Origin: STC-74 sp043756665
GTDB taxonomy: Bacteria > Patescibacteriota > Gracilibacteria > BD1-5 > UBA2023
Reading direction: 5' to 3'
Length of the DNA: 11,682 bases
Assembly: GCA_043756665.1 (NCBI GenBank)
Contig: JAYUQR010000072.1
Coordinates: 1-11,682 of the forward strand
Shown: one piece after another, positions 1 to 7,734 of the stretch
Numbering within the stretch: position 1 is the first letter of the stretch
Layout: each line of letters starts with the position of its first letter
The notes under the pieces: generated by a model
Told to the model about the DNA's origin: nothing
Seen by the model: the letters and a program-made list of their open reading frames with translations, nothing else
Database searches by the model: none
Program-made: the position numbers and the translations under genes

Positions 1-888
1 GAGAAAGCATAGGATGCGATGCGTGGTCGAAAATGGAATAACGGAATCGATTCCTCTACAGAGTGATTCGAATCCTCCATTATAACTCCCATCGATAATT
101 ACAGAGTCTCATTTTCCACGCAGAAGTGCAGAACGACCTGGCTCAGGGATAAATTCCCATGAACACTCAGAAATCTTATTTGGATCGAGTGAGAGGATTT
201 CCGCAATCCCATACACTGGGAGAACATTTTCTACTTGGTACGCTCAAAATGCAGGAATGTGAATATGATACATATTCTTTTTCAGCGATATATCGGCACT
301 CACACCAGTGACTGTCATATGCATGTGTGACGCATCAATATCAGACATTCCTCCCATGCTGTAGAAAAAAGCATCTCGATCTATAAATTGTCTCAACCCC
401 TCATAGGCAATGATATATTTTGCTCATTGAAGGAGTTGGAGTTTTTCCGATCGGTACCGTTCAAGTGTTCAGAATTGTTCGAGATGATTCTCATTCACAG
501 GAGAGATGATGGCTATATCTGGTACGGCAATAGAGAGGAGAAATGCCATTTCCCCCGGATGATCTATGCCATACTCGAGAATGAGGTATTTTGGGTACGA
601 TCAGAAACATCGAGTGATCGCACGCAAGAATATATAGAGCCAGAGGAATGGATTTTTTCCTCCGGTCTGTACTCAGATTATAGAAAGTGGCAGGCCGAAC
701 TCTCCATTATAATGGTATGATGAGATCATGACATTCGCGCTTCCATACTCATGTACGAGAAATTTTGCTATATGAGAACTGATCGTCGTTTTCCCTACAG
801 TCCCAGTAACACCTATGATATATGGTTTTTGGATATGTATAATCAGTCGTGCAACCGTGCTGAGAAAAAAGAGAAAAATAGACTGCAT
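1..888 (-). CDS. murF: MurF-like Mur ligase, membrane-associated N-terminus (3' end off window)
   Basis: Probable ATP-dependent Mur ligase of peptidoglycan precursor synthesis. The closest match is MurF, which adds D-Ala-D-Ala to UDP-MurNAc-tripeptide. Counting from the ATG at 888, an ATP-binding GTVGKTT loop lies at residues 29-35. A YNGEFGLPLSII stretch follows, like the N..GLPL stretch of MurF. EYGIDHPGEM is at about 105-114, then a SPVNENHLEQFG segment, and in the third domain a GRSALL...IDGSYN segment (Asp about 266), matching the GR..v..g....DDSYNANP motif. The frame has six UGA glycines and no UAA/UAG down to base 1, so the C-terminus lies outside. The usual N-terminal substrate domain is missing; a short hydrophobic stretch precedes the P-loop. 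I chose 888 because a promoter lies just upstream (906-933). An in-frame ATG at 1017 would add 43 residues including a membrane helix, but would sit 4 bases from the divergent gene's start. MurE or a CPR-specific ligase is possible. Confidence 0.82.
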
Positions 889-905
889 AATAGAGATTTC
901 GGAAA

Positions 906-933
906 ATAGTAGAGAAAAAACATGGGAAATCAA
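906..933 (-). promoter_or_regulatory. Putative sigma70-type promoter for the Mur ligase
   Basis: On the minus strand TTGATT (928-933) and TACTAT (906-911) are separated by 16 bases. The -10 ends 17 bases before the ATG at 888. If the true start is the ATG at 1017, this would be coding sequence and the match coincidental. Confidence 0.4.
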
Positions 934-966
934 GAAAAAAAAATAGAATAGGGACCAAACTTTTAT

Positions 967-994
967 TTGCAATACGGGGAAAGATCGATACAAT
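967..994 (+). promoter_or_regulatory. Putative promoter of the 1022-4924 operon
   Basis: TTGCAA (967-972) and TACAAT (989-994) are separated by 16 bases, 27 bases before the ATG at 1022. A second -10-like TACTAT lies at 1009-1014 and would give an almost leaderless transcript. It lacks a good -35 box. Confidence 0.42.
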
Positions 995-1021
995 TCGACC
1001 GTACTTTCTACTATCATCCCT

Positions 1022-1399
1022 ATGGCACAAATTACCAGAAATGACTTTACTTTTACTATTTTAGATGAAATACATGTAAAGTATGGAGAGCTTGTGGAAC
1101 TCGTCCTTGGAAGCGAATCAATAGATAACAACGAAAAACAATATTGGTTCGATATTATGCCATCGATGACCGATGAGCAAATCGATAGACTCTTTAACAT
1201 ACTGATGACGGAACGTCACCAACTCGAAGAATTGAACGTAAAATACCAAGAAGAGATAAAAACTCTCAATGAGAAACATCTCATACAATGGCAAAGCCTC
1301 CAATCACAAAAGGCAAAAGAAAAAATACAAGCAGCTGAAAAAACAGATACCTCAAAACAAGATGCTCATAATGCCCTTGATATGCTTGATTCGATCTAA
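1022..1399 (+). CDS. Small acidic coiled-coil protein, function unknown
   Basis: A 125-residue cytosolic protein. I cannot assign a function. The central part carries an FDIMPSMTDEQIDRLFNIL segment, followed by a long charged helix (about residues 60-110) rich in Glu, Lys and Gln with heptad-like spacing, which suggests a coiled coil. There is no signal peptide or membrane segment. It contains only two glycines, both GGA, and no in-frame UGA, so it is the one complete gene here that reads normally under the standard code. It ends in TAA. It heads a plus-strand run: the next gene begins 26 bases after its stop. The helix-rich layout resembles small hypothetical proteins I recall from CPR genomes, but that is memory, not a search. 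Confidence 0.8.
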   Translation: MAQITRNDFTFTILDEIHVKYGELVELVLGSESIDNNEKQYWFDIMPSMTDEQIDRLFNILMTERHQLEELNVKYQEEIKTLNEKHLIQWQSLQSQKAKEKIQAAEKTDTSKQDAHNALDMLDSI

Positions 1400-1425
1400 T
1401 ATTTATTGCATTACTTGTTTATTAC

Positions 1426-3348
1426 GTGTCTTTATCTCCATCCATTGACATTATTCGACACATTGATCCAACAGGAACTCATATTGTTCGATCCCATATC
1501 CTCCATCCACATGCAGATATCACTATATTATGCATAGTACTGGCCGATAAAGAGAATGTAGTAAGTGTCCTCGAGGATCATATGCTCGAAACAATATCCT
1601 CCACAGGATGGAATCATGGAGAAGAAGAGTCGGATTTTACTTTCGTCACGGAGAAATATAATCACTTTCAACGAAATCTCGCAGAGTCTGATGTTAGAAA
1701 TACTAGTGCATTGTTCGCAGTTCTCGTAGAGGATACGCTCATGATATCCGTCGTAGGGAGTATGTGTGCAACACTACGAGAAAAGAATGGAGAGATGAGT
1801 ATAATAGCAGAAAATGATCAATCGACCTCAGAATTTACCTCCATTTCACATGGAAAAATTCCTGTTTGAAGTCAGATATTTTTTAGTTCTCAGCCTCTTT
1901 CTTCATTTTTATCAGATGATTGCCTCGATGAATGTTCGAGTCTGAGTCATGGATCATTTGAGGAGACACTTGAGTGAATTCTCCAGCGAGAAACTCATGA
2001 AACCATACATATTATTCGACTCAAAAGTAATGATACTCCCCCAAAGAAAAAATCTGAATATAAAGAAAAGAGGAATGCTGTGAGTCAACAAGTGGATATC
2101 GCTCGTGGTTTCATATCGACTCTCTACGGTCAAATACCCAAGAATCAGAAACTCGATATATTTTTCTCTAGGATACAGCAGTTTTTTTGAAAAAGATCGA
2201 GGATGATGCTTATGCTCTTTTTGGTAACAGGATGAATTCTCTTCTTTTGACTGATCTATATTCTTATATGAGCGATATTCACTACCGTCAGCGTACCCCA
2301 ATCAGATATAAAAAGTCAGATCCTCGCAGCACAAACACTCATCGAATCGAGCCAAAAACTCACATCGAATTCACAAGCTTTCAATGCCAATATAAAAGAG
2401 GCTGAAAATATACTGTTTAAGATTCGTGACAAACAGGAATACCTCAAAGATACACAGGAGCTCTTGCAGAGAATAGAGGCGATGAAAAAGGAGATGTACG
2501 ATATACAGTCTATTGATCTCAAAAAGAAAGAAAGTATTATCAAGTTTAATCCTATTGATATCTCCCCTATTTGACTCTTCGAATATGGAAAAAAATTGAA
2601 TCTCATAGGGAAAAATTCATCGATTCTCTGATATATTCGGTGAAATCCCCTGACTCCCATATCCCCATATCCCCCATGAGAAGAGGCTCTTAGCGTGGAT
2701 ATAACTGAAGACGGGAACTTTTATTTTCTCACGAAAAATAATCGAGTCCTCTCGACAAAACGAAATGAAATCACCTATGTAAATGTAACAGGACAAGACA
2801 CTTGGGAAAATGCGACAAAATTACGATCCTTTAATAATAATATCTATCTTATCGATGAACTCTGAGGTCAAATATTCAAGCATAAGCCAGGATTAAATGG
2901 ATTTTCCCAAAAGTCTGAAGTCCTTCCGAAAAGCCTTTCAGGAATCCTCGATGTTGGAATAGATGGCGGATTCTATATAGTTACCGATGAGCCAAAAATT
3001 GTACGGATAATATCGAAAGAATGATCGACAGAAAGTGGTATAATGCTCAATAAAATACCTGGAGAGTTCTTATTGGGACAATCCAAAAATACCCAAATAG
3101 TTGTGCGCCAAAATCTGAATTTTATCTATCTCCTCAGTGGAGATAGAATATGGATTTTTGAACCTGACTCAAAAAGATTTCAAGATGTTCATGCATGGAA
3201 CTATATAGCACAATTAGAGATTTCCACTGATGAATCCATTCGGAGCATATCTGTTCCGCGAGATGGCTTTATCTATATAGTAACGAATCTCGGCGTGTAT
3301 GATGTCCCTTTTGATTTTATTGATAAAAATATTATCTTAAAAAATTAG
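1426..3348 (+). CDS. Large membrane protein: degenerate PP2C-like domain, TM helix, coiled coil, beta-propeller-like C-terminus
   Basis: A 640-residue protein with twelve in-frame UGA glycines, ending in TAG. Residues 1 to about 205 have the pattern of a PP2C (PPM) fold: NTSALFAVLVEDTLMISVVG resembles the 'GTTa...l.vanvGDS' core, and IPVGSQIFFSSQPLSSFLSDD resembles the 'l.pGD.llL.SDGL...ls' segment. The metal-binding aspartates of those motifs are absent (GS replaces GD, no DG), so it is probably catalytically dead. A basic stretch and one hydrophobic helix (about 260-288) follow. Next come a Glu/Lys-rich coiled coil (about 300-370) and a C-terminal region of repeated strands (LSVDITEDGNFYFLT, ISVPRDGFIYIVTN) like a beta-propeller, presumably outside the cell. 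The start is GTG; no ATG occurs in frame between the upstream in-frame TAA (1369-1371) and it. recO starts one base after the stop, implying coupling. It may be a scaffold or signal-transmitting protein. Confidence 0.85.
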
Positions 3349-3349
3349 T

Positions 3350-3961
3350 ATGTATCGGACACAATGAGTGATTCTCTATAAGCAGAAAATTCGGGATAAT
3401 CAAAACCGTATCATCATATTTACACGTGAATTTTGAAAAGTAACCTGTTGGAGTAAAAAAACAATTCAGTCTGATATTGGGAGTATTGCCTCTATCCTTA
3501 TAGATAGAAAAAATGGCATGAACATGCTCCATAGTATCGAAACAATAAGCTCACTCGAAAGTATTTTTTCGACCTACGATGAGATCATCACATTTCTATC
3601 AGTAATAACCTCACTCTACACGTTACTTCCAGAATCTATGGAACATCGATCTATTTATGATGACATGATAAGATCGATCGAGGTATTTACGAGAACGATA
3701 TGAGATCACTCTCACACAGAAGAGGTGAGAGTATGAATTATTCAATTTTTCATACTCTTACATATACGGATACTGAAAAAACTCTGATTTCTTCGGGATG
3801 AACTTTTCCATATATCCGATGTGCTCCGATATATCTATATCCAGATCGATATAAAAAATATTCATCAAATTTCTCTAGGAAAGAATCTTCCTGATCATTG
3901 TTTAGGAAAATTGAGAGAAATAATAGTACATACACTGCATTCATTTCATTACTGAACTTAA
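3350..3961 (+). CDS. recO: RecO-like DNA repair/recombination mediator
   Basis: A 203-residue cytosolic protein. RecO helps load RecA onto SSB-coated single strands with RecR (RecFOR pathway) and anneals DNA. The N-terminus fits the RecO OB-fold: MYRTQGVILYKQKIRDNQ, then RIIIFTREFGKVTCWSKK, matching the 'vLk.r...E.d.ii.lfTr..Gk....akG.r' pattern. The helical part (SLESIFSTYDEIITFLSVI...LYTLLPESMEHRSIYDDMI) fits the 'Y..EL......pe......lF.ll' region. It is slightly shorter than typical RecO (about 220-250), and no zinc-type cysteine cluster is visible. Six UGA glycines; the stop is TAA. It begins one base after the previous TAG and ends three bases before the prepilin peptidase ATG, so the three are very likely co-transcribed. 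The match is by pattern only and RecO is a divergent family. Confidence 0.72.
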
Positions 3962-3964
3962 AAT

Positions 3965-4924
3965 ATGCCGACCTTTTATATCCTTCTCTTTATCCTTGGG
4001 TGAGTCTTTTGAAGTTTTTCTAGCGTCCTCATCGAACGATGGAAGAGTGGAAAATGAGGAATCATGTTCTGAAGGAGTGAATGTCCGAAGTGTCATCATA
4101 TTCTTTGAGTGCATGAACTCATTCCATTAGTATCATACATTTTTCAGCGATGAAGGTGTTCCAATTGTACATCTGAGATTTCATTATTCTATCCATTTGC
4201 AGAAATCTTCTTTGGACTCCTCTTTACCATAATGGGATATATAAGCATCAGTTTCTGAAATGACCCGGTTTCCTGAGAAACATGAGTTTTTCTCCTTCTC
4301 GGATTCATAACGGGTATATATATGCTCTATGATATACGGTACATGGAAATTCCTGATCAGATAATGGTTCCATCTATAGTCTGATATATCATACTTCTCT
4401 TACTCTGAAGTAATTTTAGAGAGTATCTGTTCGACAGTTCGACCTATCATGATTACCAATCCCTTATTCTCGATCATTTCTATGCAGCCGTCATGATCTA
4501 CTCTTTTTTTTATCTCCAGATACTGATTCCGAGTGCTTTTTTCCTCCTGAAAAGAAAAAAAATGAAACAATTTATAGAAATCCTCTACTCATACTTTCTT
4601 TTCCCCATAGAACTTATTTTTTCTTTTTTTATAAGAAAAAATACTCTCGATCCTGAGCCCGAGCCAGAAGAAGAAATTCCTGTTTGGATATGAGCATGAG
4701 ATTTACGAGTAGCTATTTTTATATGATTGACCCTCTGAGGTATTCATACGCTCAGTACGCTATTTTTCGCCTACATAATAGGATCAATTGTCGGCTGATT
4801 TTTATTGTTCCAAAATAAGTCAAATCATCCGACAAGAAATCATCAAATACCATTTTGACCATTTCTCTGAATAGGATGGATACTCTCACTCATATTCTAC
4901 ACGAGAATATTAAATTTCTTTTAG
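3965..4924 (+). CDS. pilD: Type IV prepilin peptidase (A24 aspartic protease)
   Basis: A 319-residue inner-membrane protease that cuts the leader of type IV prepilins and usually N-methylates the new N-terminus. The start LGGVFGSFSSVLIERW is the classic N-terminal GxFxGSFxNVxxxR-like segment. A four-cysteine motif follows (CPKC...CSNC), then the two catalytic aspartates: D123 in YDIRYMEIPD and D246 in GAGD. Eighteen of its roughly 29 glycines are UGA, including both in GAGD. The gap between the two aspartates is about 123 residues, roughly twice that in well-studied PilD. It holds extra hydrophobic and basic sequence plus a DPEPEPEEE linker. Several membrane helices are evident. The stop is TAG. 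It is the last gene of its operon. A likely substrate, the pilin at 7022-7675, lies 2.1 kb downstream. Confidence 0.95.
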
Positions 4925-4949
4925 TCAAATCATTTTTTCCTGTCATATC

Positions 4950-4972
4950 TTGTTTTGTCTCGACAGAAACAA
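4950..4972. repeat. Imperfect dyad overlapping the -35 box of the next promoter
   Basis: The arms are 4950-4959 (TTGTTTTGTC) and 4962-4972 (GACAGAAACAA), complementary apart from one bulged G. The right arm covers most of the -35 box at 4960-4965. No T-run follows on either strand, so it does not look like a terminator. It could be an operator for a repressor. Confidence 0.4.
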
Positions 4973-4987
4973 AAAGAAACATATAAT
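4960..4987 (+). promoter_or_regulatory. Sigma70-type promoter for the 5045-7675 gene group
   Basis: TCGACA (4960-4965, 5/6 to consensus) and a perfect TATAAT (4982-4987) with a 16-base spacer, in the only sizeable gap of this part of the window. Transcription should start near 4994, leaving a leader of about 50 bases before the ATG at 5045. Confidence 0.6.
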
Positions 4988-4994
4988 TCGAAAG

Positions 4995-5015
4995 CTCCAT
5001 AGTGTATTTATGGAG
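4995..5015 (+). promoter_or_regulatory. 7-bp stem-loop at the predicted 5' end of the transcript
   Basis: CTCCATA (4995-5001) and TATGGAG (5009-5015) pair perfectly around a 7-base loop and are followed by TATTTTAT. The T-run is interrupted and the stem AT-rich, so it would be a weak terminator for the upstream pilD operon. If the promoter at 4960-4987 is used, it forms the first bases of the mRNA and could protect its 5' end. Confidence 0.4.
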
Positions 5016-5044
5016 TATTTTATACCATCTAATATATCATACAC

Positions 5045-5572
5045 ATGGACGAACAAAAGATAAAGGCACTCCGAGACCTCATACACTCAGCACAAAATTC
5101 AATCCATTCAGCCAAAAAGATATTAAACGCCCTCCTCGGAGATGAGACTCCTGATGCTCTCGATCTCGATACGACAGGACTCACTTCCTATTCATCCGGG
5201 GATGACCATATCGTCGAGTGAGTCTTCACTGGTGAGTCTATGCTCTGATCTGACGGCAATATCTACCCAGTACCTCAAAATTACGCTTCGAAATCCCTCC
5301 TGGTTCAGGGAAGCAAACTCAAGGCACTGATCCATCCAAGTGGAAAAATAGTCTACAAGATCATTGGCGAGATTCCTTTCGAAAGCAAAATCGGAATTAT
5401 CACAAAAAATGGAGAAAAATATCAAGTCACGACCGATACACGAGCGTATAATGTGCTCCTTGCGGCCATCACCTTTCATCACTGTGATGTCGGAGATACC
5501 GTGAGTATACGTGTACCAGAATGAAAAGATGCAACATATTCAGTGATAGAATCAGTCCTCCCGAAAAACTAA
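5045..5572 (+). CDS. Conserved CPR protein of unknown function (175 aa)
   Basis: A soluble 175-residue protein with three UGA glycines and a TAA stop. The first 30 residues form a charged helix (KIKALRDLIHSAQNSIHSAKK). A DETPDALDLD linker follows, then a beta-rich domain from about residue 55. That domain has the segments EGVFTGESMLGSDGNIYPVP, QNYASKSLLVQGSKLKALI and a closing VGDTVSIRVPEG. I recall this pattern (GxFDGxxMxGxDGxxYPVPxNYASKSxLVxGDxLKL) from many CPR genomes, where it is sometimes mislabelled ribosomal protein L7/L12. No function is established to my knowledge. The 'vxGDxLkl' wording suggests a small beta-barrel, perhaps nucleic-acid or protein binding; that is a guess. It is the first gene behind its own promoter, with the next gene 31 bases downstream. 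Confidence 0.85.
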
Positions 5573-5603
5573 CTTTCCCCATTACTCTCCACATTCCCCT
5601 ATT

Positions 5604-7001
5604 ATGAGAACTACTCCCCATACTCGTGCATCTCGCAGTGAAAATTGAATCCCATGGATGTGGATCATCATCATAATGGTTGTCTTGTGAGTAATATTTC
5701 TGAACTCTTTCTTTTCTGGAAAAACAGATTCGAGCACAACTGGAGCATTTTTGCTCGTAGAGCCAGGATCCGGTAGTGAGGTATTCATAAAAACCTCAAA
5801 TAGCTCATCGAAACAAATTTCTGAAACAGAAAAACTCTATACAACAGACACCTCTCTCTCCATTGCGAGTGGATTTGCTCATATTTCTTCCACATATTTA
5901 GATGGATACCTCGATAAATCTACCGAACTCTCCTATAAGGGGCAAACACCAGAAGGTGAAGCGCTCGAGTTTACACGATGAAGGCTCTGGATAGAATCTC
6001 ATGGGAATAATACCCTTATCATGAAGAATATAGAAGTCCTCGTGAAAGATTGAGATATTGTTATGCTTGAGCAACCAAATCAAATTTTTAGCACACTCTA
6101 TGTTCTCAAGGGAAATATATCAATTTCAGCAGGATGAATCAGTTCCCAGATCCCATCAGGAAAGAAGATCATGGTCTCAAAATCAGATCTCGCAAATCCA
6201 TGAATCACGCTCGATAAACTTACCGGAACCATAGATGATTCTCTGAAACAAAATCCACTCTTTATACTCAGAAATGGCGGAGCTCTCCTTCTTTCCAATA
6301 CAGGGACAGGCGTATCGACAAGTACTGGTGAGTCCATGATTCAAAATAATACTTCAGGGTCAATAATACAAGCAGGATCAAGAAAATACATAGAAATTAC
6401 TTCTCCGATCGATCAGTCTGAGATGAGTAAAGCTACTATTGATATTTTTGGAAAAATTCTTTCGAATGAAGTAAAACGCGTCACACTGAATGACATTGAT
6501 GCCATAGTGAGTCCAGTTGATGAATCATTCACCCTCAAATGAATCCAGATTACAAATGACATTATGAATATTGTCTACAAAGCATACTCCAAGGATGCAA
6601 TATTATTAGAACGCTGAGTACTCACGCTCTATCCGAAAAATAGACAATGATGAGTCGATAAACTCACTCCAAATAATTTTCCCATCAATGATAAAGACTA
6701 CCGCGTCCTTTCCCCGAGTGAAAATCCCTTTATTACGACAGATACGAGTGTAACCGTGAGCGGTATCGTCCCAAAAAATACAGTTCAATATATTCTCGTG
6801 AATAATTACCGACTCAAAAAATTTGTTCCATTCTCGAGTAGTTGGTATTACTATGCAAATATGGACTACGATACCATGAAGGATGGGATCAATCTCTATG
6901 AGATATGATTCTATGGTTCGAGTAACCAGCTCCTCTCGACCCAATTATTTACTGTTGTAAAAGAAGGGAAAGGTCCTGTTTCTGGGGAAATGATTCAATA
7001 A
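5604..7001 (+). CDS. Membrane-anchored surface protein with FecR-like region and two Ig-like domains
   Basis: A 465-residue protein, eleven UGA glycines, TAA stop. The basic N-terminus is followed by one hydrophobic helix (about 17-37, WMWIIIIMVVLGVIF), so most of the chain should be outside the membrane. A Ser/Thr-rich stretch leads to a region (about 125-175) with RGRLWIESHGNNTLIMKN and FSTLYVLKGNISISAGG, resembling FecR-type beta domains. Two similar bacterial Ig-like domains follow. The first is at about 261-346 (KYIEITSP...VTLNDIDAIVSPVDESFTLKG). The second is at about 365-460 (NPFITTDTSVTVSGIVPKN...GINLYEIGFYGSSN). Both share the 'v.I.G.v....V..v.lN......' core. It is 20 bases before a pilin gene, suggesting co-expression and a surface or adhesion role. 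The FecR assignment is tentative; no sigma-factor partner is seen here. Confidence 0.82.
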
Positions 7002-7021
7002 ACATAAAACAATTCGTCGAA

Positions 7022-7675
7022 ATGCCATATTTACATTCATTTTTACAGACTCTCAGAATAACGACACGGTGAGCTACGATGGTCGAACTTCTCGTTGTTC
7101 TTGCGATTATGGGAATGGGAATAGCGTGACTTCTCGAGACTATCGGTTCTGGTATCTATTTTGCAAAAGATACAGAAAATAATATTAAGGCCATCAATCT
7201 TGCACGCGAATGAATAGAGGGTATGACTAATATACGTGATACCAATTGGCTCCGATTTTCTTGAGATCGACAAAACTGTTGGCGAACACAAGACTATAAC
7301 GGTGGGTGCATCAATCAACCTGCCTTTTGATGACAGGTCATGTCTGGATCCTACACACTCCACACGAGAAATGGGGCATGGTACCTCTCCTGAGCGACTA
7401 CTATCGATTTTCTCGCGAGCTGGAACACCTATAAGCCTGAGTATAGAGTCGGACTCGATGATACTGGTTTCTATACTCAGACCGGAATCAATCTGAATAG
7501 TTCATGTACCTGACTGACTCAGACTGGATGCCTGACACTCTTCACGAGAGAGATAAATCTGAATGTGTATAATACTGGGTCAATGCGTGTCCAGAGTATC
7601 GTGCGATGGCGAGAAAAACGCGATAGGAGTGTCATACTCGAAACTACTCTCACGAACTGGAAATCAAAGTTCTAA
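7022..7675 (+). CDS. Type IV pilin / pseudopilin (PilV-like) with N-methylation motif
   Basis: A 217-residue prepilin. A 17-residue leader ends in R-G, followed by ATMVELLVVLAIMGMGIAG: cleavage after Gly17, and Glu22 as the conserved Glu5 of the mature pilin, in front of the hydrophobic assembly helix. The family motif is G(F/A)TLIELLVVxAIxG. NLAREGIEGMTNIRDTNW then matches the 'lA.EGiE..rniRD.NW' stretch common in PilV-like minor pilins. The globular part has four Cys (NCWR, GGCIN, SSC, TGC) that could form disulfides. The cleavage-site glycine itself is a UGA codon (7070-7072); eight UGA in total, TAA stop. The processing enzyme is encoded at 3965-4924. Whether it is a major or minor subunit cannot be told; the length and sequence favour a minor one. 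Confidence 0.92.
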
Positions 7676-7679
7676 ATAT

Positions 7680-7708
7680 TTGCCAACAGAAAAATAATAT
7701 GTTATGAT
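7680..7708 (+). promoter_or_regulatory. Strong extended -10 promoter for the M23/SLH gene
   Basis: TTGCCA (7680-7685, 5/6) and TATGAT (7703-7708, 5/6) are exactly 17 bases apart, with a TGn extension (7700-7702) before the -10. The -10 ends 26 bases before the ATG at 7735. This is the clearest promoter in the window. Confidence 0.7.
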
Positions 7709-7734
7709 GCAAAGGAATACACATATAAATTCCA

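Noticed and set aside
388..720. A 110-residue plus-strand reading frame
   Set aside because: It lies antisense to the Mur ligase, whose motifs are clear on the minus strand, and shows no recognisable features.
1386..1414. Promoter directly before the GTG at 1426
   Set aside because: The TTGATT box has only a 3/6 -10 at the right distance, and the gene lies 26 bases behind its neighbour, so co-transcription is simpler.
4685..4702. UGA read as tryptophan (mycoplasma-type code 4)
   Set aside because: UGA falls on glycines required by known motifs (GAGD in the prepilin peptidase, the residue before pilin cleavage), and UGG tryptophans are used normally.
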